In this document: in pieces, positions 32,890-42,218 of the stretch | Layout: every line of letters starts with the position of its first letter | Position numbering within the stretch: position 1 is the stretch's first letter | Assembly: GCF_030296575.1 (NCBI RefSeq) | Contig: NZ_AP027729.1 | Location: 2,356,001 to 2,420,000 of the forward strand | Direction: 5' to 3' | Origin: Paraoerskovia sediminicola | Lineage (GTDB): Bacteria; Actinomycetota; Actinomycetes; Actinomycetales; Cellulomonadaceae | DNA length: 64,000 bases | Made by a program: the position numbers and the translations under genes | The notes under the pieces: model-generated | The model's database searches: none | What the model was told of the DNA's origin: nothing | Seen by the model: only the letters and a program-made list of their open reading frames with translations

Positions 32890-34257
32890 ATGAAGGGAAT
32901 GTTGGTGCTGCAACGAATCATCGGGATCGTCCTGATCGTCCTCGGTATCGCCGGGATCGGTCTCGCTGTCGCGTCGGCGACCGTCTGGAAGGAGACCGAC
33001 ACCGTCGTGGCGTCGACCTCCGCGTCGACCGTCGACGGCACGACGATGGTGGTCACGGACCCCGGCGTCCTCGAGCTCGTCGACGACGCGGTCACGATCA
33101 GCGCCACGCGGGCGGACGGCGGCCCCGTCAGCCTCGTCGTCGGGCGCGACGTGGACGTTCTCGGCTGGGTCGGGGAGGACCCGTACACGCGCGTCACCGG
33201 TCTGAGCGACTGGGAGACCCTCGCGACGGAGGCCGGGTCCGCTGCGGACGCCACGGACGACGCGACCGCGGAGCCCACGGACGGCGCGACCGAGGAGGCT
33301 TCGGCCGATCCCTCGGAGAGCCCCGAGGCCACCGAGGAGTCGGAGCCGGCCGAGAGCCCCGAGACCGACGAGGCCACGGACGAGGCCACCGACGCGGCTG
33401 ACACGGAGGCCGCGGACGCCGACGAGCCCCTCGTGGGCCCCGACCCTGCGGGCTCCGACATGTGGTACGCCGAGTCCAGCGAGGACGGTTCCACGTCGAT
33501 GCGCTGGACCGCGCGCGACGGGCGGTGGAGCCTCCTCGCTGCCGGGACCGGCGACGACGCGTCGGCACCGGTGGTCGAGCTGACCTGGCCGCGGACGGTC
33601 ACCACCCCGTGGCTCTGGCCCGGCGTGATCGCCGGCGCCCTCCTGCTGCTGATCGGGGCTGCGCTCCTGGTCTCGTCGTCGGTCCGTTCGGCGCGCAAGC
33701 GGCGCACGGCCCGCGAGCAGGAGGAAGCAGCGGCAGCCGTCCCCGTCGCGGCCGCGACCGGTGGCGGTCCTGCGCCGACCGAGCGCGACAGCGCCGGCCC
33801 GACCGCCACCACGGTCGTGCTGACGCGCCGCGAGCTCCGTGAGCGCGCCGCCGCGGAGGAGGCCGCCCGGGCGGCCGAGGCGGCGTCGGGACGGCGTCGC
33901 GGGCCGATCCGTGGATGGCTCACCGGACAGATCCCGGTCGTCGCCCCGGCCGACGACGCGCAGAGCGGTGACAAGGAGCCGGACGGCTCGGGCGCCGGTG
34001 GCGGGACTGCCGACACGCCCGCGGGTGCCGGCGACGGTGCTGCCGGCACGTCTGCCAGCGCTGCCGGTGGCGGCTCGCCCGCCCGCACGTCCGCTGCGAG
34101 CGGCGCTGCGTGGCGCAAGGCGTGGGCATCGCCCGCCTCCGGTGACACCGCACCCGACGGGACGGACGAGTCCGGTCCGGCGGACGCGGACCGAGACACG
34201 AGCGAGGGTCCGGACGCCGAGAACGGCGCGGACGACGAGGGGAAGGAGCAGCGATGA
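32890..34257 (+). CDS. Uncharacterised two-helix membrane protein
   Basis: 455 residues. A first membrane helix (about 8-32) is followed by an extracytoplasmic domain containing an acidic Ala/Glu/Asp/Thr stretch (about 114-187) and the segment DMWYAESSEDGSTSMRWTARDGRWSLLAAGTG, then a second helix (about 240-262, WLWPGVIAGALLLLIGAALLV) and a long cytoplasmic Ala/Gly/Asp-rich tail with a conserved-looking patch TTVVLTRRELRERAAAEEAARAAEA. The RRELRERA patch also occurs in other actinobacterial membrane proteins. The ATG of the next lipoprotein gene overlaps its stop (ATGA), so they form a pair. No family recognised. Confidence 0.7.
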   Translation: MKGMLVLQRIIGIVLIVLGIAGIGLAVASATVWKETDTVVASTSASTVDGTTMVVTDPGVLELVDDAVTISATRADGGPVSLVVGRDVDVLGWVGEDPYTRVTGLSDWETLATEAGSAADATDDATAEPTDGATEEASADPSESPEATEESEPAESPETDEATDEATDAADTEAADADEPLVGPDPAGSDMWYAESSEDGSTSMRWTARDGRWSLLAAGTGDDASAPVVELTWPRTVTTPWLWPGVIAGALLLLIGAALLVSSSVRSARKRRTAREQEEAAAAVPVAAATGGGPAPTERDSAGPTATTVVLTRRELRERAAAEEAARAAEAASGRRRGPIRGWLTGQIPVVAPADDAQSGDKEPDGSGAGGGTADTPAGAGDGAAGTSASAAGGGSPARTSAASGAAWRKAWASPASGDTAPDGTDESGPADADRDTSEGPDAENGADDEGKEQR

Positions 34258-35258
34258 GCGCCACGAAGCTTTGGAGGCCCGTCGCAGCGTCGGCCGTCGG
34301 TCTGACGGTCCTGGCCGGGTGTGCCTCGCCGGTCCCGGAGCCGGACCCTGCAGATCCTCCCGCGGAGGCGCAGGCGGCACTGACCCAGTCGCAGGAGGAG
34401 GACGTGCGCGACGCGATCGCCGCCGCACTGAAGGCCGCCGACGAGGCCGAGGACGCCGAGGAGCTGAAGGGCCGCGTCGACGGACCGGCGCTCGCGACCC
34501 GCAAGGCGCAGATCTCGGTGGCGGCCAAGGCCGACAAGGAGTCGCTGGTGACCGACATCCCGGCCGACGTCCAGCAGTCCGTGGTGCCGGCGTTCGACGG
34601 ATGGCCGCGGACCGGCCTCGCCGTCTCGGTCGAGGCCGAGGACTCCCAGTCGCCTCGCCTCATGGTCGTCGAGCAGCCGGACGCCCGCGCGGACTACGAG
34701 CTCTGGGCCTGGGTCAAGCTCTTCCCGGACACCACGCTCCCGACGTTCGCCGAGTCGTCCGTGGGCAGCCCGCCCGTCGCGGCCGACGACGGCGACACGC
34801 TCGTCATGTCGCCGGACGACGCGCTCGCTCAGTACATCGACGTCCTCAACGTCGGTGAGGACTCCTCCTACGCCGACAGCTTCGACGACGACCTCTTCCG
34901 TTCCCTCCTCGAGGAGCAGGACAAGGTCCTCGACGAGGCGTTGGAGCCGGCCGACGGCAAGCACACGACGACGTTCAAGAAGACCGACGACGCCCTCCGT
35001 TCGGTGCGGACGGTCGACGGTGGCGCCGTCGTGACCGGAGCGATGACGGCACGGGAGAAGTACACGGCGGAGGAGGGGGCGAAGATCCAGCCCCAGACCG
35101 ACGCCGAGAAGGCGCTCTTCGGTGACGAGGACGCGAGCGAGAAGCTGAACGTCGACTCGATCGCCATGGTCTCGCTGTTCGTCCCGGCCGCGGACGCCGA
35201 GGACCAGCAGGTGAGCGTCCTCGGCGTCGAGCGGACCACGACGAAGGTCAGCAACTGA
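34254..35258 (+). CDS. Uncharacterised lipoprotein paired with membrane protein
   Basis: 334 residues with signal peptide and lipobox LAGC (RPVAASAVGLTVLAGCASP). The mature part starts with an acidic helix (PAEAQAALTQSQEEDVRDAIAAALKAADEAEDAEEL) followed by a mixed domain ending in VSVLGVERTTTKVSN; motifs such as GPALATRKAQISVAAKAD and AMTAREKYTAEEGAKI are not ones I can place. Translation is coupled to the preceding two-helix membrane protein, suggesting one envelope complex. Confidence 0.72.
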   Translation: MSATKLWRPVAASAVGLTVLAGCASPVPEPDPADPPAEAQAALTQSQEEDVRDAIAAALKAADEAEDAEELKGRVDGPALATRKAQISVAAKADKESLVTDIPADVQQSVVPAFDGWPRTGLAVSVEAEDSQSPRLMVVEQPDARADYELWAWVKLFPDTTLPTFAESSVGSPPVAADDGDTLVMSPDDALAQYIDVLNVGEDSSYADSFDDDLFRSLLEEQDKVLDEALEPADGKHTTTFKKTDDALRSVRTVDGGAVVTGAMTAREKYTAEEGAKIQPQTDAEKALFGDEDASEKLNVDSIAMVSLFVPAADAEDQQVSVLGVERTTTKVSN

Positions 35259-35279
35259 CCCTCGGATCCGGGTGGCGCG

Positions 35280-35298
35280 AGGCCGGGGGTCCCGGCTT
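35280..35298 (+). terminator. Short terminator hairpin after the lipoprotein gene
   Basis: AGGCCGGG-ggt-CCCGGCTT forms an 8-base stem (one G-T pair) with a 3-base loop, 22 bases after the lipoprotein stop. Confidence 0.5.
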
Positions 35299-35325
35299 CG
35301 TCGACCCGCCGTTCGTCACTAGAGT
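35297..35325 (+). promoter_or_regulatory. Probable ybbN promoter
   Basis: TTCGTC (35297-35302) and TAGAGT (35320-35325) are spaced exactly 17 bases. The -10 ends six bases before the ATG at 35332, so the transcript would start at or very near the start codon (leaderless), which is common in actinobacteria. Confidence 0.45.
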
Positions 35326-35331
35326 GCAGGT

Positions 35332-36293
35332 ATGAGCGAAGCGAACCCCAGTCCTCGTTCGACGTCCGCGGCGCCGTCGACCTCGCCGCCCTCAACCGCC
35401 CCCAGGCACCGCCCCCGGGCGAGCCCGGCGGAGCACCCGAGCAGGGCGGCTACGTCGTCGACATCACCGACGAGACGTTCCCCCAGGTCGTCCAGGACTC
35501 GTCGGAGTACCCCGTCGTCGTCCTCGTGTGGATCCCCACGGACCAGGCGAACGCGCAGGTCGCGGCCGACCTCGGGGCGCTCGCCGCCGAGCACGGCGGC
35601 CGGTTCCTCCTGGCGCGGGTCGACGCGCAGGCGTACCCCCAGGTGGCGGCCGCGTTCCAGGTCCAGGGAGTGCCCACGGTCGTGGCGGTCCTCGGCGGAC
35701 AGCCGGTGCCGCTGTTCCAGGGCGGGGCGCCGGTCGAGCAGATCCGCGAGGTCCTGGGTCAGCTCGTCCAGGCGGCCGAGGCGAACGGCGTCACCGGCCG
35801 CGCGCCGCTCCAGGGTTCGGTGGAGGACGACGGCGTCGACGACCCGTCCGCGGAGCCTGCGCCGGAGCCCGAGCCGGAGCTGCCGCCGCTGCACCAGGAG
35901 GCCTACGACGCGATCGACCGCGACGATCTCGACGCCGCGGCGAAGGCCTTCAGCACGGCGATCACCCAGGACCCGCGTGACGACCAGGCGCGGGCCGGGC
36001 TCGCCCAGGTGCGGCTGATGCAGCGCAGCGCGCGCGCCGACCTCGCAGCGGTGCGTGCCGCCGCGGCAGACGCCCCGCAGGACGTCGCCGCACAGCTCGC
36101 CGTCGCGGACACCGACCTGCTCGGCGGGAAGGTCGAGGACGCGTTCGGCCGGCTGCTGGAGCTCCTCCCTGGCGCGGGCCCGGACGAGAAGGAGTCCCTG
36201 CGGGCGCGGCTCGTGGAGTACTTCGAGATCGTCGGGGTCACGGACCCCCGCGTGGCCAAGGCGCGTCAGCGCCTCGCGATCGCTCTGTACTGA
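35332..36293 (+). CDS. YbbN/CnoX-like thioredoxin-TPR protein (one-base frameshift)
   Basis: Probable holdase/redox-linked chaperone. ATG 35332 reads MSEANP and then loses frame; one missing C in CCCC (35346-35349) restores NPQSSFDVRGAVDLAALNRPQAP and one protein of about 320 residues. The thioredoxin-fold domain (VVDITDETFPQVVQDSSEYPVVVLVWI to IREVLGQLVQAAE) has no cysteine pair at the active-site position (WIPTDQAN), so it cannot act as a disulfide reductase. An acidic Pro/Glu linker leads to a C-terminal TPR-like helical domain (LHQEAYDAIDRDDLDAAAKAFSTAI). Confidence 0.85.
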
Positions 36294-36351
36294 CTGGCTC
36301 TCGCTCGCCCGCTCGCGGGACGCGAGCCCGCCCGGACGATGCCGCTAGGCG

Positions 36352-36443
36352 TCCGGTCGGCAGATCCGCCCGGACTGATCCGGTCGGTAGGTCCGGTCGA
36401 CAGGTCCGCCCGGACGGCTCCGGCCGGCAGATCCGCCGACAGG
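36352..36443. repeat. 27-base tandem repeats between ybbN and glgB
   Basis: Copies begin TCCGGTCGG or close variants at 36352 (27 bases), 36379 (truncated, 13 bases), 36392 (27 bases) and 36419 (25 bases). The full units share TCCGGTCGRCAGRTCCGCC. They lie between two convergent genes just before the shared terminator. Confidence 0.8.
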
Positions 36444-36446
36444 CAT

Positions 36447-36485
36447 GACGCAGGCCCCGACCGATGTCCGGTCGGGGCCTGCGTC
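36447..36485. terminator. Bidirectional terminator between ybbN and glgB
   Basis: A perfect 17-base stem (36447-36463 with 36469-36485) closes an ATGTC loop. It lies between the 3' ends of convergent ybbN and glgB and should stop both transcripts. Confidence 0.85.
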
Positions 36486-36508
36486 GCGTCACACGCTTCG
36501 CGAGGTGA

Positions 36509-38769
36509 TCAGGCGTCCTGCTCGGCCGCGCCGTCGCCGGAGGCCGAGGACGGGACCCACTCGAGGAACATCGCGCCGAGCGGCGGCACGCGCACGGTCG
36601 CGGAGTAGCGGCGCCCGTGGTGCGGCACCGGCTCGGAGCGCACCTCGCCCATGTTGCCGACCCCGGAACCGCCGTAGACCAGCGCGTCGGTGTTGATCGC
36701 CTCGCGCCAGACTCCGCCCGAAGGGAGCGCGAGCCGGTAGTTCTCGTGAGGCGTCCCGGCGAAGTTCACGACGACCGCGACCTGTCCGCCCTGCGCGTCG
36801 CGGCGCAGGTAGGCGAGGACGTTGTGGTCGGCGTCGTCGGCGTCGATCCACTCGAACCCTGCGGGGTCGGAGTCGAGCGCCCACAGGGCGGGCGTCGCCT
36901 TGTAGTAGTGGTTCAGGTCGCGCAGCGCTCGCTGGACCCCGGCGTGGCCGCTGTCGCCGAGGAGGCCCCAGTCGAGCCCGGCCGCCTCGTTCCACTCGGC
37001 GGGCTGCGCGAGCTCGCTCCCCATGAACAGGAGCTGCTTGCCGGGGTGCGACCACTGGTACCCGAGCAGCGCGCGGATCCCCGCGAGCTTCTGCCAGCGG
37101 TCGCCCGGCATCTTGCCGAAGAGCGACCCCTTGCCGTGCACGACCTCGTCGTGGCTGATCGGCAGGACGAACTGCTCGGAGAAGGCGTAGACGAGGGAGA
37201 ACGTCGCCTGGTGGTGGTGGTAGCGCCGGTTGATCGGCTCCTCCGCGAGATAGCGGAGGGTGTCGTTCATCCAGCCCATGTTCCACTTGAGGCCGAAGCC
37301 CAGGCCGTTCGACGAGGTCGGCTGGGTGACGCCCGGCCACGCGGTCGACTCCTCCGCGATCATCATGATCCCGGGGTTGCGGCGGTACGCGGTCGCGTTG
37401 GCCTCCTGGAGGAACGAGATCGCCTCCAGGTTCTCCCGGCCGCCGAACTGGTTCGGGTGCCACTGGCCCGCCTCGCGCGAGTAGTCGAGGTACAGCATCG
37501 ATGCGACCGCGTCGACGCGCAGCGCGTCGATGTGGAACTCCTCGAGCCAGTAGGTCGCGTTGGCCACGAGGAAGTTGCGGACCTCCTTGCGCCCGAAGTC
37601 GAAGACGTACGTGCCCCAGTCGGGCTGCTCGCCGCGCAGCGGGTCCGGGTGCTCGTACAGCGGCATCCCGTCGAACCGGGCGAGCGCCCAGGTATCCTTG
37701 GGGAAGTGCGCCGGGACCCAGTCCAGGATCACGCCGACGCCGGCCTTGTGCAGCGACTCGACGAGGTACCGGAAGTCGTCGGGGTGGCCGAACCGCGAGG
37801 TGGGGGCGAAGTACCCCGTGACCTGGTAGCCCCACGACCCGCCGAAGGGGTGCTCGGCCACCGGCATCAGCTCGACGTGGGTGAAGCCCTGCTCGACGAC
37901 GTAGTCGGTGAGCTGCTCGGCGAGCTCGCGGTAGCTCAGGCCCTGCCGCCAGGAACCGAGGTGGACCTCGTAGACGCTCATGGCGGAGTTGTGCGGATCC
38001 TTCGACGCCCGCTCGGCCAGCCACGCGTCGTCCGACCACTCGAACTCGCTCTCGACGACGACGCTCGCCGTGGCGGGCGGCACCTCGGCGCTCTTGGCGA
38101 GGGGGTCCGCCTTCTGCACCCAGGAGCCGTCGGGCGTGAGGATCTCGAACTTGTAGGACGTCCCGGCGCGCAGCTCGGGCGCGAAGACCTCCCAGATCCC
38201 GCTGCCGCCGAGCGAGCGCATCGTCAGGCTCGGGCCGCCCCAGCCGTTGAAGTCGCCGATGACGCGGACCGCCTTGGCGTTGGGGGCCCAGACGGCGAAC
38301 GACGTGCCGTGCACGGCACCGAGGACGCTCGGGTAGCGGCGGGTGTTCGCGCCGAGGACCTTCCAGAGCTCCTCGTGGCGTCCCTCGCGCACCAGGTGCT
38401 CGTCGACCTCGCCGAGGGTCGGCAGGAACCGGTAGGGGTCGTCGGCCCGGTGCACGGTCTCGCCGTACCGCGCGGAGACCCGGTAGTCGGGGGCGTGGAC
38501 GCCCATGTCGTCCGACGGGGCCTCGAGGACCGTGACCCAGATGCCGTCCTGCTCGTGCTGCGCCGGGACGTCGCCCTCGAGCGTGTGCACGGTGACCTCG
38601 TCGGCCAGGGGCGCAGCACCCGGACGGTCGCGGTGCCGTTCTCGTGGTCGAGGTGCGGGCCGAGCACGCTGTGCGGGTCGTAGTGGCGTCCCTGCGCGAC
38701 GGCGGCGAGCACCTCGGGCGACGAGGGGACGGGGTGGAGCTCCGGAGTTCCGGGCGTCTGGGAGACCAT
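36509..38769 (-). CDS. glgB: 1,4-alpha-glucan branching enzyme (one-base frameshift)
   Basis: Adds alpha-1,6 branches to the linear glucan made by GlgE. ATG 38769 starts [41 protein letters not shown]; the frame breaks at TVRVLRP and one missing C (the GGGG at 38608-38611 on the plus strand) restores [22 protein letters not shown] and a protein of about 753 residues. Domains: N-terminal beta-sandwich, CBM48 ([20 protein letters not shown]), GH13 barrel with nucleophile aspartate in [19 protein letters not shown], glutamate in [14 protein letters not shown] and [12 protein letters not shown], and a C-terminal beta domain. Last gene of the glucan operon. Confidence 0.94.
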
Positions 38770-38833
38770 GGGTTCACCTTTCCACGGGGTGGCGTGTGCT
38801 GCACGTACGACGAGCCGTCCGTCGGGTCACGAT

Positions 38834-38896
38834 CCGGCGGCACCGGCGGCACCGGCGGCACCGGCGGCACCGGCGGCACCGGCGGCACCGGCGGCA
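38834..38896. repeat. 9-base tandem repeat, seven perfect copies
   Basis: CCGGCGGCA is repeated seven times without error (63 bases) in the 148-base gap between the maltokinase stop and the glgB start. The unit is a multiple of three and would read Pro-Val-Pro on the minus strand, but no gene covers it. As a perfect minisatellite it is likely to vary in copy number. Confidence 0.92.
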
Positions 38897-38917
38897 CCCG
38901 CGACGGCGACCGACCCG

Positions 38918-40318
38918 TCAGATGCCGCCGGCGAGGAGGCGGTCGACGGCGGCCAGCGGGATCGGGAGCCAGTCGGGCCGGTTCCTCGTCTCGTACACGA
39001 CCTCGTAGAGGGCCTTGTCGAGCAGCAGCGCCCGCAGCAGGGCCTCGGCGGCGCGGGCCTCGTCCCCGGTGACGCCGGCCGCGGTGCGGTAGGCCTCGAG
39101 GAACGCGGTCTGCGCGCTCGAGGCCCACGCGGGGTCGGTCGCGCCGCCCACCGCGGCCGCGTAGTCGAAGGAGCGCAGCATCCCGGCGACGTCGCGCAGG
39201 GCGACGTCGGGCCGGGCGCGCTCGGCGACGGAGCGCATCGGCTCGCCCTCGAAGTCGAGGATCTTCCAGCCCGACTCCCCGTGGAGCGCCTGCCCGAGGT
39301 GGAGGTCGCCGTGGATCCGCTGCAGCGTGGTCGTGGCCCCGGACTGCGCGAGCAGGGAGACGGTCTCGTCGTGGAACCCGCGGATGCGGTCGTGCCGTTC
39401 GACGAGCACGTCGGCCTGCGTCGTGGCGGTCTCGGCCCGGGCGCGCAGCTCGTCGACGAGCCACTTCGTGTCCAGCGGGTCGCCGGGCTCGAACGCCTCG
39501 GCCAACGCCTGGTGCATCGCGGCGACGTCGCGCCCGAGCGCGGCGGCCTGCTCGTCCAGGGGCTCGCCGCGCCGGGCGTGGTCGCAGGCGAGGTCGAACC
39601 CGTCCGTCGCTCCCGTCACCAGCTCGGTGAGCACGGCGAGGTGCGCCGTGAGCGCCCCGGCGGTCGAAGTCGTGGTGTCCGAGTCCTCCCAGCCGGCCGT
39701 GAGCCACGCGAGGGGCCGCGGCGACCCGGCGAACCCGTGGGCGGCGAGCGCGCGCGGGATCACGACGTCGGGGTTCGGGCCCACGGCGAGCGCCCGCACG
39801 ACCTTGAGCATCCCGCCGCCGCTGACGCCCGGGAGCATGACGGAGCTGTTCGACTGCTCGACGGCCAGGGCCCTCGCCCCGCCCAGGTCGAGGTCGTGCG
39901 GCGCGTGGGGGACGCCGTCCGCCCACTCGGCGAGGTCGAGGACCGCCGCCCAGAACGCGGGGTGCGCGGCGCCGTCGTGCACGTCGAGGGACGCGCCGTC
40001 CTCCCGGACGACGGTCCCGATCACGGTCCCGCCTGCGGCCTGGTCTGCCCCGGCGTCTCCGCCCTCACCGGTAGGCGCCCACACCAGCGGGACCTGCACC
40101 AGGACGTCCACGCCGCCGCCCACGAGCCGGAGCAGGTGGACCTCGACCGAGAGCCCGTCGGGTGCGGGCAGCGCGTACGAGACCCAGGGCACCGGGCGTA
40201 CGACGCTGCCCTTGACCGGGTACCAGCGGCGCGCGGGCATCCAGCCGGCCAGGAGCTCGAGGAGCTCGGGCGTGGGCGGCTCGGTGCGCGCGGTCGTGTC
40301 GAGCGTGGGTTCGTCCAT
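38918..40318 (-). CDS. mak: Maltokinase (Pep2/Mak)
   Basis: ATP-dependent kinase that makes maltose-1-phosphate, the GlgE substrate, from maltose supplied by TreS. ATG 40318 (MDEPTLDTTARTEPPTPELLELLAGWMPARRWYPVKG) gives 466 residues, the size of mycobacterial Mak (about 455). The catalytic loop RIHGDLHLGQALHGESGWKILDFEGEP is the family's Brenner-type kinase motif, with metal-binding DFEGEP. It sits between treS and glgB; in some actinobacteria the two enzymes are fused. Confidence 0.92.
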   Translation of the reverse strand: MDEPTLDTTARTEPPTPELLELLAGWMPARRWYPVKGSVVRPVPWVSYALPAPDGLSVEVHLLRLVGGGVDVLVQVPLVWAPTGEGGDAGADQAAGGTVIGTVVREDGASLDVHDGAAHPAFWAAVLDLAEWADGVPHAPHDLDLGGARALAVEQSNSSVMLPGVSGGGMLKVVRALAVGPNPDVVIPRALAAHGFAGSPRPLAWLTAGWEDSDTTTSTAGALTAHLAVLTELVTGATDGFDLACDHARRGEPLDEQAAALGRDVAAMHQALAEAFEPGDPLDTKWLVDELRARAETATTQADVLVERHDRIRGFHDETVSLLAQSGATTTLQRIHGDLHLGQALHGESGWKILDFEGEPMRSVAERARPDVALRDVAGMLRSFDYAAAVGGATDPAWASSAQTAFLEAYRTAAGVTGDEARAAEALLRALLLDKALYEVVYETRNRPDWLPIPLAAVDRLLAGGI

Positions 40319-40407
40319 CGGGTCGTCCCTCTCGTCGTCGGGCTCGCTGGCGGTCCCCAGTCCGGTCCCCAGCCGGTCTCCAGGCCTATCCGTCTGGGCT
40401 GGGACGG

Positions 40408-42218
40408 TCAGTCGGTGTGCACGCCCAGCCAGAAGAAGTCGCGGGAACCCAGGGTCATCACGATCTTCCCGTCCTCGTCCACCGACGGGAACGCGGCGCC
40501 GCCGAACAGGTCGACGAGCCCGGCGCCGGCGTGGTCGGGCAATGTGACGGTGGTCGACCGGGCCGTCGCGGCGAGGTTCGTCACGCACAGGATCGTCTCG
40601 TCCGGGGTGCGGCGCAGGAACGCGAGCACGGACTCCTCGTCGCACTCCAGCGCGATGTACTCCCCGGTGCCGAAGGCCGGGTGCTGGCGACGGACGGCGA
40701 GCATGCCGTGGACCCAGTGCAGCAGCGACGTCGGCTGCGCGAGCTGCGCCTCGACGTTCGTGTGCTGGTAGTTGTGCACGAGGGACTGGATCAGCGGCAG
40801 GTAGAGCTTGCCGGGGTCCGCCGTCGAGAACCCGCGTTGCGGTCCGGGGTCCACTGCATGGGGGTGCGGACGGCGTCTCGGTCCGGGAGCCAGATGTTGT
40901 CGCCCATCCCGATCTCGTCCCCGTAGTACAGGCACGGGCTGCCCGGGAGGGACAGGAGCAGGGCGTGGGCCAGGTGGATCTCGGCGCGCGAGTTGTCGAG
41001 CAGCGGGGCGAGCCGACGACGGATCCCGACGTTGGCGCGCATCCGCGAGTCCGGCGCGTACCACCCGTACATCGACGCGCGCTCCTCGGTGGAGACCATC
41101 TCGAGCGTGAGCTCGTCGTGGTTGCGCAGGAACGTCGACCACTGCCCGGCCGCGGGGATCTCCGGGGTGTCGGCCAGGATCTCGACGATCGAGCCGGCCC
41201 GCTGGTCCTTGATCGCGTAGTAGATGCGCGGCATCACGGGGAAGTGGAAGCACATGTGGCACTCGGGCTCGGCGTCCGACCCGAAGTAGTCGACGACGTC
41301 GTTGGGCCACTGGTTCGCCTCGGCGAGCATGATGCGACCCGGGAACTCCGTGTCGACCATGGCTCGCACCTTCGAGAGGAACCCGTGCGTCCGCGGGAGG
41401 TTCTCGCAGTTGGTGCCCTCCTCCTCGAACAGGTACGGGACGGCGTCGAGCCGGAACCCGTCGACGCCGAGGCGCAGCCAGAAGCGCGCGACGTCGATCA
41501 TCGCGTCGACGACGCGCGGGTTCTCGAAGTTGAGGTCGGGCTGGTGGCCGAAGAACCGGTGCCAGAAGTACTGCCGCCGCACCGGGTCGAACGTCCAGTT
41601 GGACGTCTCCGTGTCGACGAAGATGATGCGCGCGTCCCCGTACTTCTCGTTGTCGTCGCTCCAGACGTAGAAGTCCCCGTAGGGGCCCTCCGGGTCGGAG
41701 CGGGACGCCTGGAACCACGGGTGCTGGTCGCTGGTGTGGTTCATCACGAGGTCGATGACGACGCGCATGCCGCGCTCGTGCGCGGCGTCCATGAGCTCGG
41801 TGAAGTCCTCGACCGTGCCGTACTGGGAGGCGATCGCCGTGTAGTCGGCGACGTCGTAGCCTCCGTCGCGCAGGGGGGACGGGTAGAACGGGGGCAGCCA
41901 GAGGCAGTCGATGCCGAGCCACTGGAGGTAGTCGAGCCGCTGGATCAGTCCGCGCAGGTCGCCGGACCCGGCGTCGCCCGAGTCCGAGAACGCGCGGACG
42001 AGGACCTCGTAGAAGACCGCCGTCTTGTACCACTCGGGGTCGTCGCTCAGCCCCTGGGGGGATCGCGCCGGCGGGGTGGGCTGGCGTCGGGGCGGCAGCG
42101 CCGCGATGGGCGCGGTGATGGTCGGCGGCTCGCCGGTGGAGCGGCGCGACGGGTTCGCGTCGCCCGTCGGTGGCACCGCGGGGGGCATCTGGCCGGTCTC
42201 GGGAGCGGGTGGGTTCAC
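40408..42218 (-). CDS. treS: Trehalose synthase / maltose isomerase (one-base frameshift)
   Basis: GH13 enzyme that interconverts trehalose and maltose. GTG 42218 overlaps the glgE stop (GTGA). After a 50-residue Pro/Ala-rich lead, [27 protein letters not shown] begins the barrel. Catalytic residues: nucleophile in [18 protein letters not shown], acid/base in [10 protein letters not shown] and [13 protein letters not shown]. The frame breaks after [12 protein letters not shown]; one missing G (CCC at 40831-40833 on the plus strand) restores [29 protein letters not shown] and a protein of about 603 residues, matching known TreS. Acts with maltokinase downstream. Confidence 0.94.

Noticed and set aside
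38834..38896. Possible CRISPR array
   Set aside because: Units are 9 bases with no spacers; the 53-base and 27-base arrays also lack spacers and no cas gene is present.
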